Source of the DNA: Allobacillus halotolerans
GTDB lineage: Bacteria; Bacillota; Bacilli; Bacillales; Alkalibacillaceae
Reading direction: 5' to 3' (one strand)
DNA length: 64,000 nucleotides
Assembly: GCF_028743495.1 (NCBI RefSeq)
Contig: NZ_CP117968.1
Below, one piece after another: positions 54,126-63,610 of the stretch. A program made the position numbers and the translations under genes. Every line of letters begins with the position of its first letter. The stretch's first letter is position 1. The notes under the pieces are model-generated. The model was not told where the DNA came from. It saw only the letters and a list, made by a program, of their open reading frames with translations, and made no database searches.

Positions 54126-54160
54126 AAAAAATGACCCCGAATCTATAACGAGGTCATTTT
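54126..54160 (+). terminator. Bidirectional terminator between DUF2200 gene and ctaB
   Basis: A stem of AAAAATGACC (54126-54135) with GGTCATTTTT (54151-54160). Confidence 0.8.
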
Positions 54161-54182
54161 TTCATTGATTAAATTGAAGCAG

Positions 54183-55082
54183 TTATATTGTTAAGATAAC
54201 CATCAAAAGGAACAGCAAAATTAAATAGATCAACGAGAAACGTAAACTTGTTTGCGCCCATTTCTTCTGGTCTTTTGCTTGGAATCCTTTCACTGCTTGG
54301 ATCATCCAGCCAATGGTCAACAATATAGCAATGACGAAGAAAACCCAGCCTAGCGGTTCGATCAATAAAAACGGAAGGGGAAGCAACGCAATGATGTAAA
54401 CCAAATGATGCATCATTGCGACTTGTACACCACGGACAACCGGTAACATCGGCACACCCGCTCGCGTGTAATCTTCCAAGCGTCTGATTGTGATTGCTAA
54501 TGTGTGTGGAACCTGCCAAATGAGTAAGATCACGAACAGTGTAATCGGAACAATGTGATTCGCAGGGGCGATGGCAGCCCAGCCGATCAATGGTGTGAAC
54601 GCTCCAGATACACTTCCGATTAGTGTATTCCATGTATATCTTCGTTTTGACCAAAATGTGTAGAGTACAACATAGACAAACCAGCCTAAAAAGGAATAGA
54701 GCAGGGCTTCAGGTGTCGTGAACAACATGATGGCCAATCCAATTATGGTTGTTAAGATACCGGCCCATAAAACAGCTTTTAAAGAAAAGTTCCCCGAGAC
54801 GGTCGGCCGTTTCTGTGTACGGTCCATATTTTGATCCAAATCCACTTCAAACCAGTTATTCAGCATCAATGCTCCGGATATGACGAGAGTACTTCCGATC
54901 AACGTTAAGGAAAATAATCCGATATAGTCGCCGAATTGCTCTCCTTCGAAATAAATCGCTAACCAGAAAGCGGTGAACACTGGAAAAACGTTTGCGATTA
55001 ACACTTTACCTTTTAATAAATTTTTTATATCAATAAAAAGGCCAATCAATCGATTTGAGCCATTGTTTGTTGCAGTTTTCAT
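54183..55082 (-). CDS. ctaB: Protoheme IX farnesyltransferase
   Basis: 299 residues, UbiA-family membrane prenyltransferase converting heme B to heme O for terminal oxidases. Asp-rich motif NWFEVDLDQNMDRTQKRP near residue 85 and about nine membrane helices. ATG 55082. Separated from ctaA and ctaC-F, which usually lie beside it in Bacillus, so this may be a stand-alone copy. Confidence 0.95.
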   Translation of the reverse strand: MKTATNNGSNRLIGLFIDIKNLLKGKVLIANVFPVFTAFWLAIYFEGEQFGDYIGLFSLTLIGSTLVISGALMLNNWFEVDLDQNMDRTQKRPTVSGNFSLKAVLWAGILTTIIGLAIMLFTTPEALLYSFLGWFVYVVLYTFWSKRRYTWNTLIGSVSGAFTPLIGWAAIAPANHIVPITLFVILLIWQVPHTLAITIRRLEDYTRAGVPMLPVVRGVQVAMMHHLVYIIALLPLPFLLIEPLGWVFFVIAILLTIGWMIQAVKGFQAKDQKKWAQTSLRFSLIYLILLFLLMVILTI

Positions 55083-55253
55083 ATAAATCTCCTAATCATT
55101 CACATCTAATCATTCTAGTTTTATTATAGCACAAAAACGTTTTGGACTTATACGCCGAGAGATATTCAAAGTAGAAATTTCAGTGAATTAGTTGGAAAAT
55201 GACTCCTATTACATATCATTGTCGAATGATTATAAAACTGACTTCTTGCAACC

Positions 55254-55386
55254 GCCCGACAAACGGCTCCAACCGCCCGACAAACGGGCCGAGCCGCCCG
55301 ACAAACGGATCCAACCACCCGACAAGCGGCTCCAACCACCCGACAAGCGGCTCCAACCACCCGACGAAATGCTCTAGCCGCCCGAC
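55254..55386. repeat. Seven GC-rich 21-bp tandem repeats
   Basis: RCCCGAC recurs at 55254, 55275, 55296, 55317, 55338, 55359 and 55380, always 21 bp apart; consensus CCGCCCGACAAACGGCTCCAA. Much more GC-rich than its surroundings. Lies upstream of the flavoprotein gene, between divergent genes. Apparent reading frames here arise from the repeat. Confidence 0.9.
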
Positions 55387-55518
55387 ATTAGCGCGAATCT
55401 ATGTGAAATTAGCTCGAAACCCTGATAGATATAAAGTCGCTGATCTAACTAGGTATTGTTATTGTAGAATGGTAAACTAGTAAAAGAAATGCATTATGTT
55501 TAATAAGGGTGAGCAGTT

Positions 55519-56655
55519 ATTTCTATTTATAAAAGCAACGATTATATCGTACAGTCGATCGAAGGGAATCAATTACCAATCAGTTACGAAGAGCTTGAAC
55601 AAGCAGCTAAAGCGGCGTTGTCTCCACAAGCTTTTAGTTATATAGCATCGGGAGCTGGTGCAGAAGAGACGGCGCACAAAAATAAAAACGCATTTCAAAG
55701 GTATTCTATCGTTCCAAAGTTATTGAATGATGTTTCTGAATTAGATACAAGCATTTCATTGTTCGGAAAAACGTATCCAACACCGTTCGTTTTAGCGCCT
55801 GTTGGTGTGTTGAAGCAAGCGGATGAACAAGGCGACTTTGCAGTGACGCGTGCCGCTTCGAAATTTGGCATCCCGTTTATTCAAAGCACGGTCTCGAGCT
55901 TTTCCATTGAAGAGGTTGGCCAATCGAGTGATGGGCCGAAATGGTTTCAATTATATTGGACGTCGCTTGAAGATATTTCTTTTAGTTTTGTGAAGCGAGC
56001 GGAAGAAGCGGGTTTTGAGGCAATTGTCGTGACGATTGATACTGTGACACTGGGATTTCGAGAGAAAGATTTGTTTCACGGGTATTCTCCGTTGGCTCAT
56101 GGGTATGGGCAAGGGAATTTTGAATCTGATGATGTTTTTTTATCTACGCTGGATGAAGTGAGTAACAGCGCAATCGTTGATGGGATCATTAAGCAGATTA
56201 ACTATCCGGCTTTGAACTGGTCACACATCGAAAAATTGAAAGAAAAAACGAGCTTGCCAATTCTTTTAAAGGGTGTGTTACATCCAGATGACGCGCTTCG
56301 GGCGGTCGATTGTGGTGTGGAAGGGTTGATTGTTTCCAATCATGGCGGAAGACAGTTGGATGGTGTGATTTCGAGTGTGGATGCCTTGCCTGAAATTGTG
56401 AACGTTGTTAACGGGAAAATCCCTGTGTTATTTGATAGCGGTGTTCGACGCGGAAGTGATGCATTGAAGGTGTTAGCACTTGGGGCAGATGCGGTTTTGA
56501 TTGGTCGACCTTATGTATATAGCTTGGCAGTCCATGGCGAGCAAGGAGTAGAACAATTTTTGACTACTTTCCTTCAAGATTTCAATAGTTCCATGACGTT
56601 ATCCGGTGTAAAAGATATAAATCAACTAAAACAAATGAAGATTGTCCACGATTAA
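55519..56655 (+). CDS. FMN-dependent alpha-hydroxy-acid oxidase (lactate oxidase/monooxygenase-like)
   Basis: About 378 residues from ATT 55519, which has AAGGGTG 7 bp upstream; no ATG, GTG or TTG lies near that site in frame. A TTG at 55618 would cut off the N-terminal helix (SYEELEQAAKAALSPQAFSY) that the family conserves. FMN-binding and catalytic elements: SNHGGRQLDG with the active His, DSGVRRGSDALKVLALGADA, GRPYVYSLA. Oxidises L-lactate or a similar 2-hydroxy acid in the cytosol; exact substrate open. Confidence 0.85.
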   Translation: MSIYKSNDYIVQSIEGNQLPISYEELEQAAKAALSPQAFSYIASGAGAEETAHKNKNAFQRYSIVPKLLNDVSELDTSISLFGKTYPTPFVLAPVGVLKQADEQGDFAVTRAASKFGIPFIQSTVSSFSIEEVGQSSDGPKWFQLYWTSLEDISFSFVKRAEEAGFEAIVVTIDTVTLGFREKDLFHGYSPLAHGYGQGNFESDDVFLSTLDEVSNSAIVDGIIKQINYPALNWSHIEKLKEKTSLPILLKGVLHPDDALRAVDCGVEGLIVSNHGGRQLDGVISSVDALPEIVNVVNGKIPVLFDSGVRRGSDALKVLALGADAVLIGRPYVYSLAVHGEQGVEQFLTTFLQDFNSSMTLSGVKDINQLKQMKIVHD

Positions 56656-56742
56656 GTTTGCTTGCCCGATGATTCGTGTTTCGTGAACTGCTTCATTATA
56701 GTAATCTATTAAACCAATAAGTTAAACAAAGGAGATTTCAAA

Positions 56743-57201
56743 ATGACCAAACCACGATTAGCAACATTAAATGTAAATGGAAATTTGGAAGAAGGGTTGA
56801 AAAATACAGTTCATGTAAGAGATTTGGCACCATTTTTCGTAGATGAACCAGAACGGTTAGGTGGGACGAATGCGGGACCAAATCCGTTGGAGTATTTCCT
56901 CGGTGCCTATTCAGCATGTACATCGATTATGACTTCTTATGCTGCGAAAGATTTAAACTTTACATACACTGGATTGGATTTTGATACAAATGGAAGTTTG
57001 GATCCAAGAGGTTTTAAAGGAGTAGAAGGTATACAAACATATTTTCAGACGGTTACGATTCAAGTAGAAGTAGAGACGGAAGAATCCGAAGAAGCCTTGA
57101 AACAGTTAAAAGAAACGGTAGAAAAAAGATGTCCATTACACAATTTGTTGGTGGATGCAGGTGTAGAAGTTCATAGTCAATGGACGATAAAAAGTAAATA
57201 A
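56743..57201 (+). CDS. OsmC family peroxiredoxin-like protein
   Basis: 152 residues. The two redox cysteines of the family are present in YSACTSIMTSYA and EKRCPLHNLL, so hydroperoxide reduction is plausible. Full length. ATG 56743 after AAAGGAGA. Lies 90 bp after the lactate-oxidase-like gene, whose product releases peroxide if it is an oxidase; the pairing makes sense but is inferred. Confidence 0.92.
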   Translation: MTKPRLATLNVNGNLEEGLKNTVHVRDLAPFFVDEPERLGGTNAGPNPLEYFLGAYSACTSIMTSYAAKDLNFTYTGLDFDTNGSLDPRGFKGVEGIQTYFQTVTIQVEVETEESEEALKQLKETVEKRCPLHNLLVDAGVEVHSQWTIKSK

Positions 57202-57218
57202 ATATAGAAGAATAAAAA

Positions 57219-57259
57219 ATAACCCCTCATATGCTTTGACCGGCAAAGGGGTTATTTTG
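57219..57259 (+). terminator. Terminator of the OsmC gene
   Basis: A stem of ATAACCCC (57219-57226) with GGGGTTAT (57248-57255), then TTTG. Confidence 0.75.
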
Positions 57260-57301
57260 TAACCTATAACGCCGCCTCCTCTGATGGAGTTCGACTGTTG
57301 T

Positions 57302-57336
57302 ACCGTAGACGTGAAAATACGTCTACGGTTTTATTT
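57302..57336 (+). terminator. Second terminator
   Basis: A perfect 11-bp stem ACCGTAGACGT with ACGTCTACGGT around GAAAAT, then TTTATTTTAT. Backs up the preceding terminator before the convergent gene. Confidence 0.8.
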
Positions 57337-57394
57337 TATGACTTGCTATTTTTATTATACCCGATATTTTAGCATATGAAAACATCAAGAAAGC

Positions 57395-57913
57395 TTACAT
57401 CAATTGCATCGTAGTAACACACGTACCGTCTTCTTCAAAAGTAGAAACTTCAGATTCAACGGTTTTTCCATCATGCTTGACTAAAACTTGATACGTTTGA
57501 TCTCTTGGAAGCCATAAGTCAACGAATCCGTTATTTCCAGCATTGCGTGTTTCATCAAAAACGACGTTTCCGTCAGCATCCGTAATGGTAATCTCAAAAT
57601 CTTCATTCGCCAATTCGCCTTGACAGCCTGTCAGACTGTGATCGCCACATGGATGTGTTTGATTGATGAATGGAGCAATCGAGACGAAGAACTCATTTTC
57701 CGGTAATTCATATCGTTTTTCTTCGTCGTTTTCTTGAATGATCAATTCGGTGGACGTAATAGAAGCTTGTTCATCACCAAAATTACCCGCACTGTATTCA
57801 TTCACCATTTCTTTTACATCCGTTTGTTCAGCAGGGGACGCATCATCTGATGTATTACATGCAGCCAACAAAAACAATGAGACCAAAGTTATATAAAAAA
57901 TTTTCAAACGCAT
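57395..57913 (-). CDS. CueP family metal-binding lipoprotein
   Basis: 172 residues. Lipobox LLAAC near residue 18, then the CueP domain: conserved metal-ligand cysteines/His in HPCGDHSLTGCQGEL and the C-terminal DGTCVTT. In Salmonella CueP binds periplasmic copper; here it would be lipid-anchored outside the membrane. ATG 57913 follows GAGGAGTG. Monocistronic. No copper pump gene is adjacent. Confidence 0.88.
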   Translation of the reverse strand: MRLKIFYITLVSLFLLAACNTSDDASPAEQTDVKEMVNEYSAGNFGDEQASITSTELIIQENDEEKRYELPENEFFVSIAPFINQTHPCGDHSLTGCQGELANEDFEITITDADGNVVFDETRNAGNNGFVDLWLPRDQTYQVLVKHDGKTVESEVSTFEEDGTCVTTMQLM

Positions 57914-58008
57914 GAAGTTCACTCCTCACAAAGTTTGTTAGCTTCATTATATACTGAATGCCAAACCTCTTATACAAAAACAGTAAATTGACATAAAAAC
58001 GTCATGAT

Positions 58009-58428
58009 TTATTTAACAACCAACACGGGGCAATCGGCTCGCTTGACGACCTTGTGACTGACACTGCCTAAAACCATTTCTTGAAGCGTATTTAATCCAC
58101 GACTGCCGATCACCAATAGATCAAATTGTTGATCATTGGCATGTGAAACAATCGTTGGTCCAGGTTCGCCATGTAGAATGTTTACCTCATAGGAAACATT
58201 CTTTTCTTGGATGATTTTTTCAATATTTATTAACTTTTTACGTCTCGCTACTTCGAGTTCTTCTTTACCTTGTGAATGAAGAACTTCGTTTTTGGCTTTT
58301 GAAAAATCCGCAACGAGCACCACTTCGATCAAACTTCCCTCAGTTAACGAGGCGATTGCTACTGCCTGCTCGGTTGCACGCTCGGAGTGTTTCGAGCCAT
58401 CTACTGCAAGTAAAATACGTTGATACAT
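58009..58428 (-). CDS. Universal stress protein UspA family
   Basis: 139 residues, ATP-binding UspA fold (RILLAVDGSKHSERATEQAV; GSRGLNTLQEMVLGSVSHKV with the G-x2-G-x9-G(S/T) pattern). The second of two ATGs is preferred (7 bp from GGAGG). Overlaps or abuts the SulP gene stop, so the two are one operon and the Usp probably regulates or reports on transport. Confidence 0.93.
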   Translation of the reverse strand: MYQRILLAVDGSKHSERATEQAVAIASLTEGSLIEVVLVADFSKAKNEVLHSQGKEELEVARRKKLINIEKIIQEKNVSYEVNILHGEPGPTIVSHANDQQFDLLVIGSRGLNTLQEMVLGSVSHKVVKRADCPVLVVK

Positions 58429-58430
58429 CA

Positions 58431-59894
58431 TTACCCCTCCTGAACTACTTCAGTATTCAAACGCTGAACAGCTAGCTGATTAACGATTTTTTGGCTTGAT
58501 TTGTTTAAGCCTGAAATTGTCACTTCGTTATCGTTTTCACTTAGTTTTAACACAACTTTATCGATTGCTCCGACAGCTGAGTCATCCCATACGTGTGCTT
58601 GGGAAAAATCAATCTTAATCTTGCCTTCACGGTCTGTTAGATCAATCGCATCGACAAAGTTATCGACAGAGGCGAAAAACAGTTGCCCTGTAACATGATA
58701 AACCGTTGAATGATCTACTATTTGTTTTTGTACTTGAATCTTGGAAATCTTAATGACGAAAAATACAGCACTTAACAACACACCGGCAATGACTCCTTTG
58801 GATAAATCATGTGTCGCTACAACAATTCCCATCGTCACGACCATCACGGCTGCGTCTGCTTTTGGTGCATTTTTCAAATATTTAAAGGATGTCCAATCAA
58901 ATGTTCCAATGGATACCATAATCATAATTCCTACTAAAACGGGCATTGGAATTTGAACAACCAGATTACCTAACACGAGAATCAAAAACATTAAGAAAGT
59001 ACCAGCGACTAACGTTGATAAGCGGCCGCGACCACCTGATTTTACGTTAATGACAGACTGACCGATCATCGCACAGCCGGCCATTCCGCCGAAGAAACCT
59101 GTTGCGACGTTCGCGATCCCTTGTCCGCGTGCTTCTTTGTTTTTGTTACTTTCCGTATCGGTCATATCATCAACGATCGAAGCGGTTAGCAATGATTCGA
59201 GTAAACCGACAATCGCTAATGCGAGAGAATAAGGAAAGATAATCATGAGCGTTTCAAAAGTGAATGGAACGTTCGGAATGAAGAAGGACGGTAACGATTG
59301 TGTAATCGCTCCTAAGTCACCGACAGTTCGTAAGTCAAAATTACCATAAAGTGCAACGGCTGTTAAGAGCACGATTGCAATTAACGGAGCCGGAATCGTT
59401 TTGATAAATCGTGGTAGCAAGTATACGATCAACAACGTAATCGCAACAAATACATACGTTAAGTTATTGATTCCGATAAAGTGTGGTACTTGGGCCATGA
59501 AAATTAAAATCGCCAGTGAGTTTACAAAGCCGATCATGACAGCTCTAGGAACAAATTGCATTACTTTCGCTACTTTAAAAATACCGAATAAGATTTGAAT
59601 AACTCCTGTTAAGATGGTTGCTGCAAGTAAATAATCGAGTCCATACTCTTTGACTAATGGAACCATCAATAGCGCCATCGCACCGGTTGCAGCTGAAATC
59701 ATTCCTGGACGGCCACCTGTGAATGCGATAATCACGGCGATACAAAAGGATGCGTATAAACCGACCATCGGATCGACACCTGCTATAATAGAAAAAGCAA
59801 TGGCTTCTGGAATTAAAGCCAATGCTACGACAATACCAGCGAGAATATCTCCTCGGACGTTTGAAAACCAAGATGTTTTTATTTTCTCTATCAA
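58431..59894 (-). CDS. SulP family anion transporter with STAS domain
   Basis: 487 residues. About 10-14 membrane segments, then a cytosolic STAS domain from about residue 385. Sulfate/bicarbonate transporter signature region in the first helices (GDILAGIVVALALIPEAIAF). TTG 59894 with AGGAG 9 bp upstream. The shorter, SulP-BicA-like form could carry bicarbonate; the substrate cannot be read from sequence. Operon with the Usp gene. Confidence 0.92.
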   Translation of the reverse strand: MIEKIKTSWFSNVRGDILAGIVVALALIPEAIAFSIIAGVDPMVGLYASFCIAVIIAFTGGRPGMISAATGAMALLMVPLVKEYGLDYLLAATILTGVIQILFGIFKVAKVMQFVPRAVMIGFVNSLAILIFMAQVPHFIGINNLTYVFVAITLLIVYLLPRFIKTIPAPLIAIVLLTAVALYGNFDLRTVGDLGAITQSLPSFFIPNVPFTFETLMIIFPYSLALAIVGLLESLLTASIVDDMTDTESNKNKEARGQGIANVATGFFGGMAGCAMIGQSVINVKSGGRGRLSTLVAGTFLMFLILVLGNLVVQIPMPVLVGIMIMVSIGTFDWTSFKYLKNAPKADAAVMVVTMGIVVATHDLSKGVIAGVLLSAVFFVIKISKIQVQKQIVDHSTVYHVTGQLFFASVDNFVDAIDLTDREGKIKIDFSQAHVWDDSAVGAIDKVVLKLSENDNEVTISGLNKSSQKIVNQLAVQRLNTEVVQEG

Positions 59895-60108
59895 TTTTCT
59901 CTACTCCTACTTTATAATTTATGGCTTTTTTCCGTACTATAAAAAAGCAATAGCAATAGTCTATCATCTTTTGTGTCAAAAGGGAACGTTTTTGGGAACT
60001 TTTTTAAACTGAAAATGAACTTTTTGTGTAGTTAGTCGGATGAATGTTTATATCGACTTTTGCTGTGTTAATATAAAGGAAATGGCTTTTAGGAAGGTAA
60101 AATGATAA

Positions 60109-60660
60109 ATGATTATTGGTTATTTGCGTGAAGCAAACATAAATATAGATTATAGAAAACAATTAGCACAATTGCAACAGAAAAACTGTACGGAAATCGT
60201 GGTCGAAACTGGACATTCGAACCAGCAGGACGAGCAACTTGATCGACTGGTTCATCGGTTGAAAGAAGGAGACAAATTAGTCGTCGTGAAACTTGCTGTT
60301 TTAGCAGACTCTATTCGTTCTCTGGCTGAATTACTTGAGAAAATACACCAAAAAGGTGCTTTCATTCAATCGATTGATGAAAAAATCGATACGAGTGAAA
60401 CGACGAAATATGATTTGCTTGATGTAGTAAGTGGACTAGCCAATTTTCATCGAGATAAAATTAGTGAAAAAACGAGAAAAGGCCTTCATGAAGCCAAAAG
60501 CAGGGGAGCGAACACAGGTCGTCCTCGAAAACCGAATGCCAATGTGAAACGCGCACTCAGCTTATATAGTAGTAAAAAATATAGCTTACAAGAAATCAAA
60601 GAACAAACAGGAATCAGCAAATCTACTTTATATCGCTATCTTGAACGCAGTGAATCGTAA
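60109..60660 (+). CDS. Serine-recombinase-like protein lacking catalytic residues
   Basis: 183 residues. Resolvase fold with the familiar helix E region (ANFHRDKISEKTRKGLHEAK, then RGANTGRPRKP) and C-terminal helix-turn-helix (SLQEIKEQTGISKSTLYRYL). The nucleophile position, normally YxRVS, reads YLREAN, and the arginines of RLDRLGR are replaced (KLAVLADSI). DNA strand transfer is therefore unlikely, but DNA binding and dimerisation should remain. Monocistronic; no inverted site noticed nearby. Confidence 0.8.
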   Translation: MIIGYLREANINIDYRKQLAQLQQKNCTEIVVETGHSNQQDEQLDRLVHRLKEGDKLVVVKLAVLADSIRSLAELLEKIHQKGAFIQSIDEKIDTSETTKYDLLDVVSGLANFHRDKISEKTRKGLHEAKSRGANTGRPRKPNANVKRALSLYSSKKYSLQEIKEQTGISKSTLYRYLERSES

Positions 60661-60789
60661 CGAAAGAAAATTTAATTTACGATAATCCACGATTGATTGA
60701 AATGCATTCTTCATAAAGAATGTTAAGTAACCGGAAAATAACTGCCACCGCATTAAAAAGAATACCAAAACGATCGGGGATAGAAAATT

Positions 60790-61572
60790 TTGTTATACCA
60801 CAAAGTATTGCAACATGAAAGTTCAGATGAATGGGTAATATTTGTACACGGCGCAGGCGGAAGCTCCGCAACGTTTTATCGCCAAATTAAGGATTTTAAA
60901 AAACATTTCAACATCGTTATGCTCGATTTGAGAGGGCATGGACGATCAAAGGATGTTAATCATAAGAGACCATTAAAGCATTATTCTTTTGATAAAGTAA
61001 GTGAAGATGTCATTGAGGTCATGGATCATTTGAAGATAAAAGAAGCTCATTTCGTTGGTGTATCCCTTGGGACGATCATCAATCGGATTCTTGCCGAGAA
61101 ATATCCAGAGAGAGTAAAAAGTCTTGTGATGGGAGGAGCTATCACAAAGATGAATATCCGCTCCAATACGTTGATTAATATCGGTAATTTATTAAAACAC
61201 ATTGTACCCTTTTCTTGGATCTATAAAATACTGGCCTTCGTGATTATGCCAAGTAGGTACCATAAAGAATCTCGGAACCTATTTATCCGTGAGGCGAAGA
61301 AGATTTATCAAAAAGAGTTTTTAAGATGGTTTAAGTTAACAAAAGACATCAATCCACTTTTACGGAAGTTTAAAGGGAAGCCTCTTAAGAAACCTGCCTT
61401 GTATATCATGGGCGATGAGGACCACTTGTTTTTGGAAACATTGAAAAGAGACATTGGAGACCATCAGACAAGCCAACTGATTGTTTTGGATAATTGTGGC
61501 CACGTCTGTAATATCGACCAAGCCAATGAATTCAATAAACATTCCATTTCATTTTTAAAAGCTTGTAGTTAA
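60790..61572 (+). CDS. Alpha/beta hydrolase
   Basis: 260 residues. Oxyanion segment FVHGAGGSSATF, nucleophile elbow GVSLGT (Ser about residue 93), acid in YIMGDEDHLF and His in LDNCGHVCNID. TTG 60790 start with GGGGAT upstream; no better start is in frame. Substrate unknown. Confidence 0.85.
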   Translation: MLYHKVLQHESSDEWVIFVHGAGGSSATFYRQIKDFKKHFNIVMLDLRGHGRSKDVNHKRPLKHYSFDKVSEDVIEVMDHLKIKEAHFVGVSLGTIINRILAEKYPERVKSLVMGGAITKMNIRSNTLINIGNLLKHIVPFSWIYKILAFVIMPSRYHKESRNLFIREAKKIYQKEFLRWFKLTKDINPLLRKFKGKPLKKPALYIMGDEDHLFLETLKRDIGDHQTSQLIVLDNCGHVCNIDQANEFNKHSISFLKACS

Positions 61573-61767
61573 AGATAAACTTATATCTTTCGGTAGACAA
61601 ATGACTCCTTCTTAAGAGCAAGAAATTGTTTTTAGGTGGGAGTCGTTCAATAGATGACGACATGGCTGTCTAATCAAAAAATACAGTGTCGTTTTGATGG
61701 TAATCGTTCGAGACAGACCATAACATGATGCTAATTAAAGAAGATGGATGCGCTAGGAGATGATTGT

Positions 61768-63018
61768 ATGATTTTAACAAATGCTAAACTATATGGTCAG
61801 GAAGGCCGTTGGGATATTGAAATTCAAGACGGCAGGTTCAAGAAAATTTCAGTTTCAGAAGGGCAAAAACAAAGTGAAAACGAGATTGATCTCGAAGGAA
61901 AAATTGTGTTGCCACCTTATGTAGAGCCACATATTCATCTTGATTATGCGTTGACAGCTGGTACGCCTCGTTGGAATCAGACAGGTTCTGTGTTTGAAGG
62001 AATCGAAATTTGGTCTGAACGCAAGCAGTTAATCGATGAATCCACTGAAGATATTAAAAAACGTGCTAAAAATGCGTTAAAAATGCAAATCAAACATGGC
62101 ATTCAGCATGTACGGACACATGTTGATGTTGGTGATCCAGAGTTGAAAGGCATGAAAGCTCTATTAGAAGTAAAAGAAGAAATGAAACCTTGGGTCGATC
62201 TTCAGCTCGTTGCTATGCCACAAGAGGGACTTTATACGAAACCAAATGCTGAGAGATTACTCATTGAAGCAATTGAAATGGGAGCCGACGTAATCGGTGG
62301 CATTCCACATTATGAGCTAACGAGAGAAGACGGCGTGCGTTCTATTCATCGGATCTTAGAGTTAGCAGAAAAATACGATAAACTCGTCGATGTTCACTGT
62401 GATGAAATCGATGACGATCAATCCAGATACTTAGAAGTACTTGCCGGGGAAGCACTTAAACGAGGAATCGGTCACCGTGTAACAGCAAGTCATACAACCG
62501 CTATGGCTTCCTATAGTAATGCTTACACGTATAAGCTTTTCCAAACTTTAAAGAAAGCAGGCATTCATTTCGTCGCTTTACCAAAAGCAAATCTACACTT
62601 GCAAGGTCGATTCGATAACTACCCAGTTCGAAGAGGATTGACAAGAGTAAAAGAAATGTTGCACGAAGGAATCAATGTTTGTTTTGGGTTGGATTCGATT
62701 ATGGACCCGTGGTATCCACTTGGAGATGGAAACTTGATGCATGTCACTGAAATCGGATTGCATGCATGCCATATGACTGATTATGATCACATTGTTTCAG
62801 CTCTAAATCTCGTTACAACAAACGGAGCAAAAACGTTAGGAATTGATCAACTATATGGAATTGAGCAAGGAAACGAGGCGAACATGATTGTCATTGATTC
62901 GGACTCTGAATATGAAGCCATCCGGACACAAGCTCCAGTGCTTTATTCCATCCGTGAAGGTGAAATCATCGTTGAAACAAAACCTGCAGAAACAAAAATG
63001 AATTTCGAAATGGATTAA
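61768..63018 (+). CDS. Cytosine deaminase-like amidohydrolase
   Basis: 416 residues. Metal-binding PPYVEPHIHLDYALTAG, VHCDEIDD (conserved Glu), RVTASHTTAM and FGLDSIMDPWYPLG are the CodA-type blocks, so deamination of cytosine or a related base is likely. ATG 61768 follows AGGAGA; an in-frame ATG at 61744 is outside the ribosome site. Ends at a terminator. No cytosine permease is adjacent, but an MFS transporter begins downstream. Confidence 0.92.
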   Translation: MILTNAKLYGQEGRWDIEIQDGRFKKISVSEGQKQSENEIDLEGKIVLPPYVEPHIHLDYALTAGTPRWNQTGSVFEGIEIWSERKQLIDESTEDIKKRAKNALKMQIKHGIQHVRTHVDVGDPELKGMKALLEVKEEMKPWVDLQLVAMPQEGLYTKPNAERLLIEAIEMGADVIGGIPHYELTREDGVRSIHRILELAEKYDKLVDVHCDEIDDDQSRYLEVLAGEALKRGIGHRVTASHTTAMASYSNAYTYKLFQTLKKAGIHFVALPKANLHLQGRFDNYPVRRGLTRVKEMLHEGINVCFGLDSIMDPWYPLGDGNLMHVTEIGLHACHMTDYDHIVSALNLVTTNGAKTLGIDQLYGIEQGNEANMIVIDSDSEYEAIRTQAPVLYSIREGEIIVETKPAETKMNFEMD

Positions 63019-63021
63019 TTT

Positions 63022-63053
63022 AAATCCGAACGAATATTTCGTTCGGATTTTTT
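63022..63053 (+). terminator. Terminator of the deaminase gene
   Basis: A stem of AAATCCGAACGAA with TTCGTTCGGATTT around TAT, then TTTTT. Confidence 0.9.
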
Positions 63054-63096
63054 ATAGTTGAAAGCAAACGAACTCACTTCCGCTTGCTTAACAAAT

Positions 63097-63610
63097 GTTC
63101 TAATCAAAGATAGCGGGCTAAAGTGATGCTCTATCATCGAATAGAAGCGCTCTAATCAAGGATAGCGCGCCGAAAAAGATGACTACCCACGAATAGAAGC
63201 TGTCAAATCGGCGGTAGCGCTTCAGAAAAGAAGACTACCCCTGAATAAAGGCTGTCAAATCGGCGGTAGCGCTTCAGAAAAGAAGACTACCCCCGAATAG
63301 AGGCTGCCAAATCGGCGGTAGCGTGCCACAAAAGAGCGCTACCCCCGAATAGAAGCTGTCAAATCGACGGTAGCGCTTCAGAAGAGAAGACTACCCCCGA
63401 ATAGAGGCTGCCAAATCGACGGTAGCGCTTCAGAAGAGAAGACTACCCCCGAATAGAAGCTGTCAAATCGGCGATAGCGTCCCAAAAAAGAAGACTACCC
63501 CTGAATAGAGGCTGTCAAATCGACGGTAACGTGCCATAAAAGAGCACTATCCCCGAATAGAGGCTGTCAAATTAACGATAACGCTTCAGAAATCGAACGC
63601 TATCCAGCGA
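63097..63610. repeat. About ten 52-bp hairpin repeats before the MFS gene
   Basis: CTAYCC or a variant recurs at 63132, 63183, 63235, 63287, 63339, 63391, 63443, 63495, 63547 and 63600, steps of 51-53 bp, mostly exactly 52. Each unit has arm CTACCCCCGAATAG, a short gap, arm CAAATCGGCGGTAG, and a 17-bp spacer. The first unit (CTATCATCGAATAG then CTAATCAAGGATAG) is close to the array at 22.0 kb, which links the two arrays as one family. Confidence 0.9.

Noticed and set aside
55166..55480. Several frames with RPTNGSN or PPDKR repeats
   Set aside because: All come from the 21-bp GC-rich array; no ribosome site.
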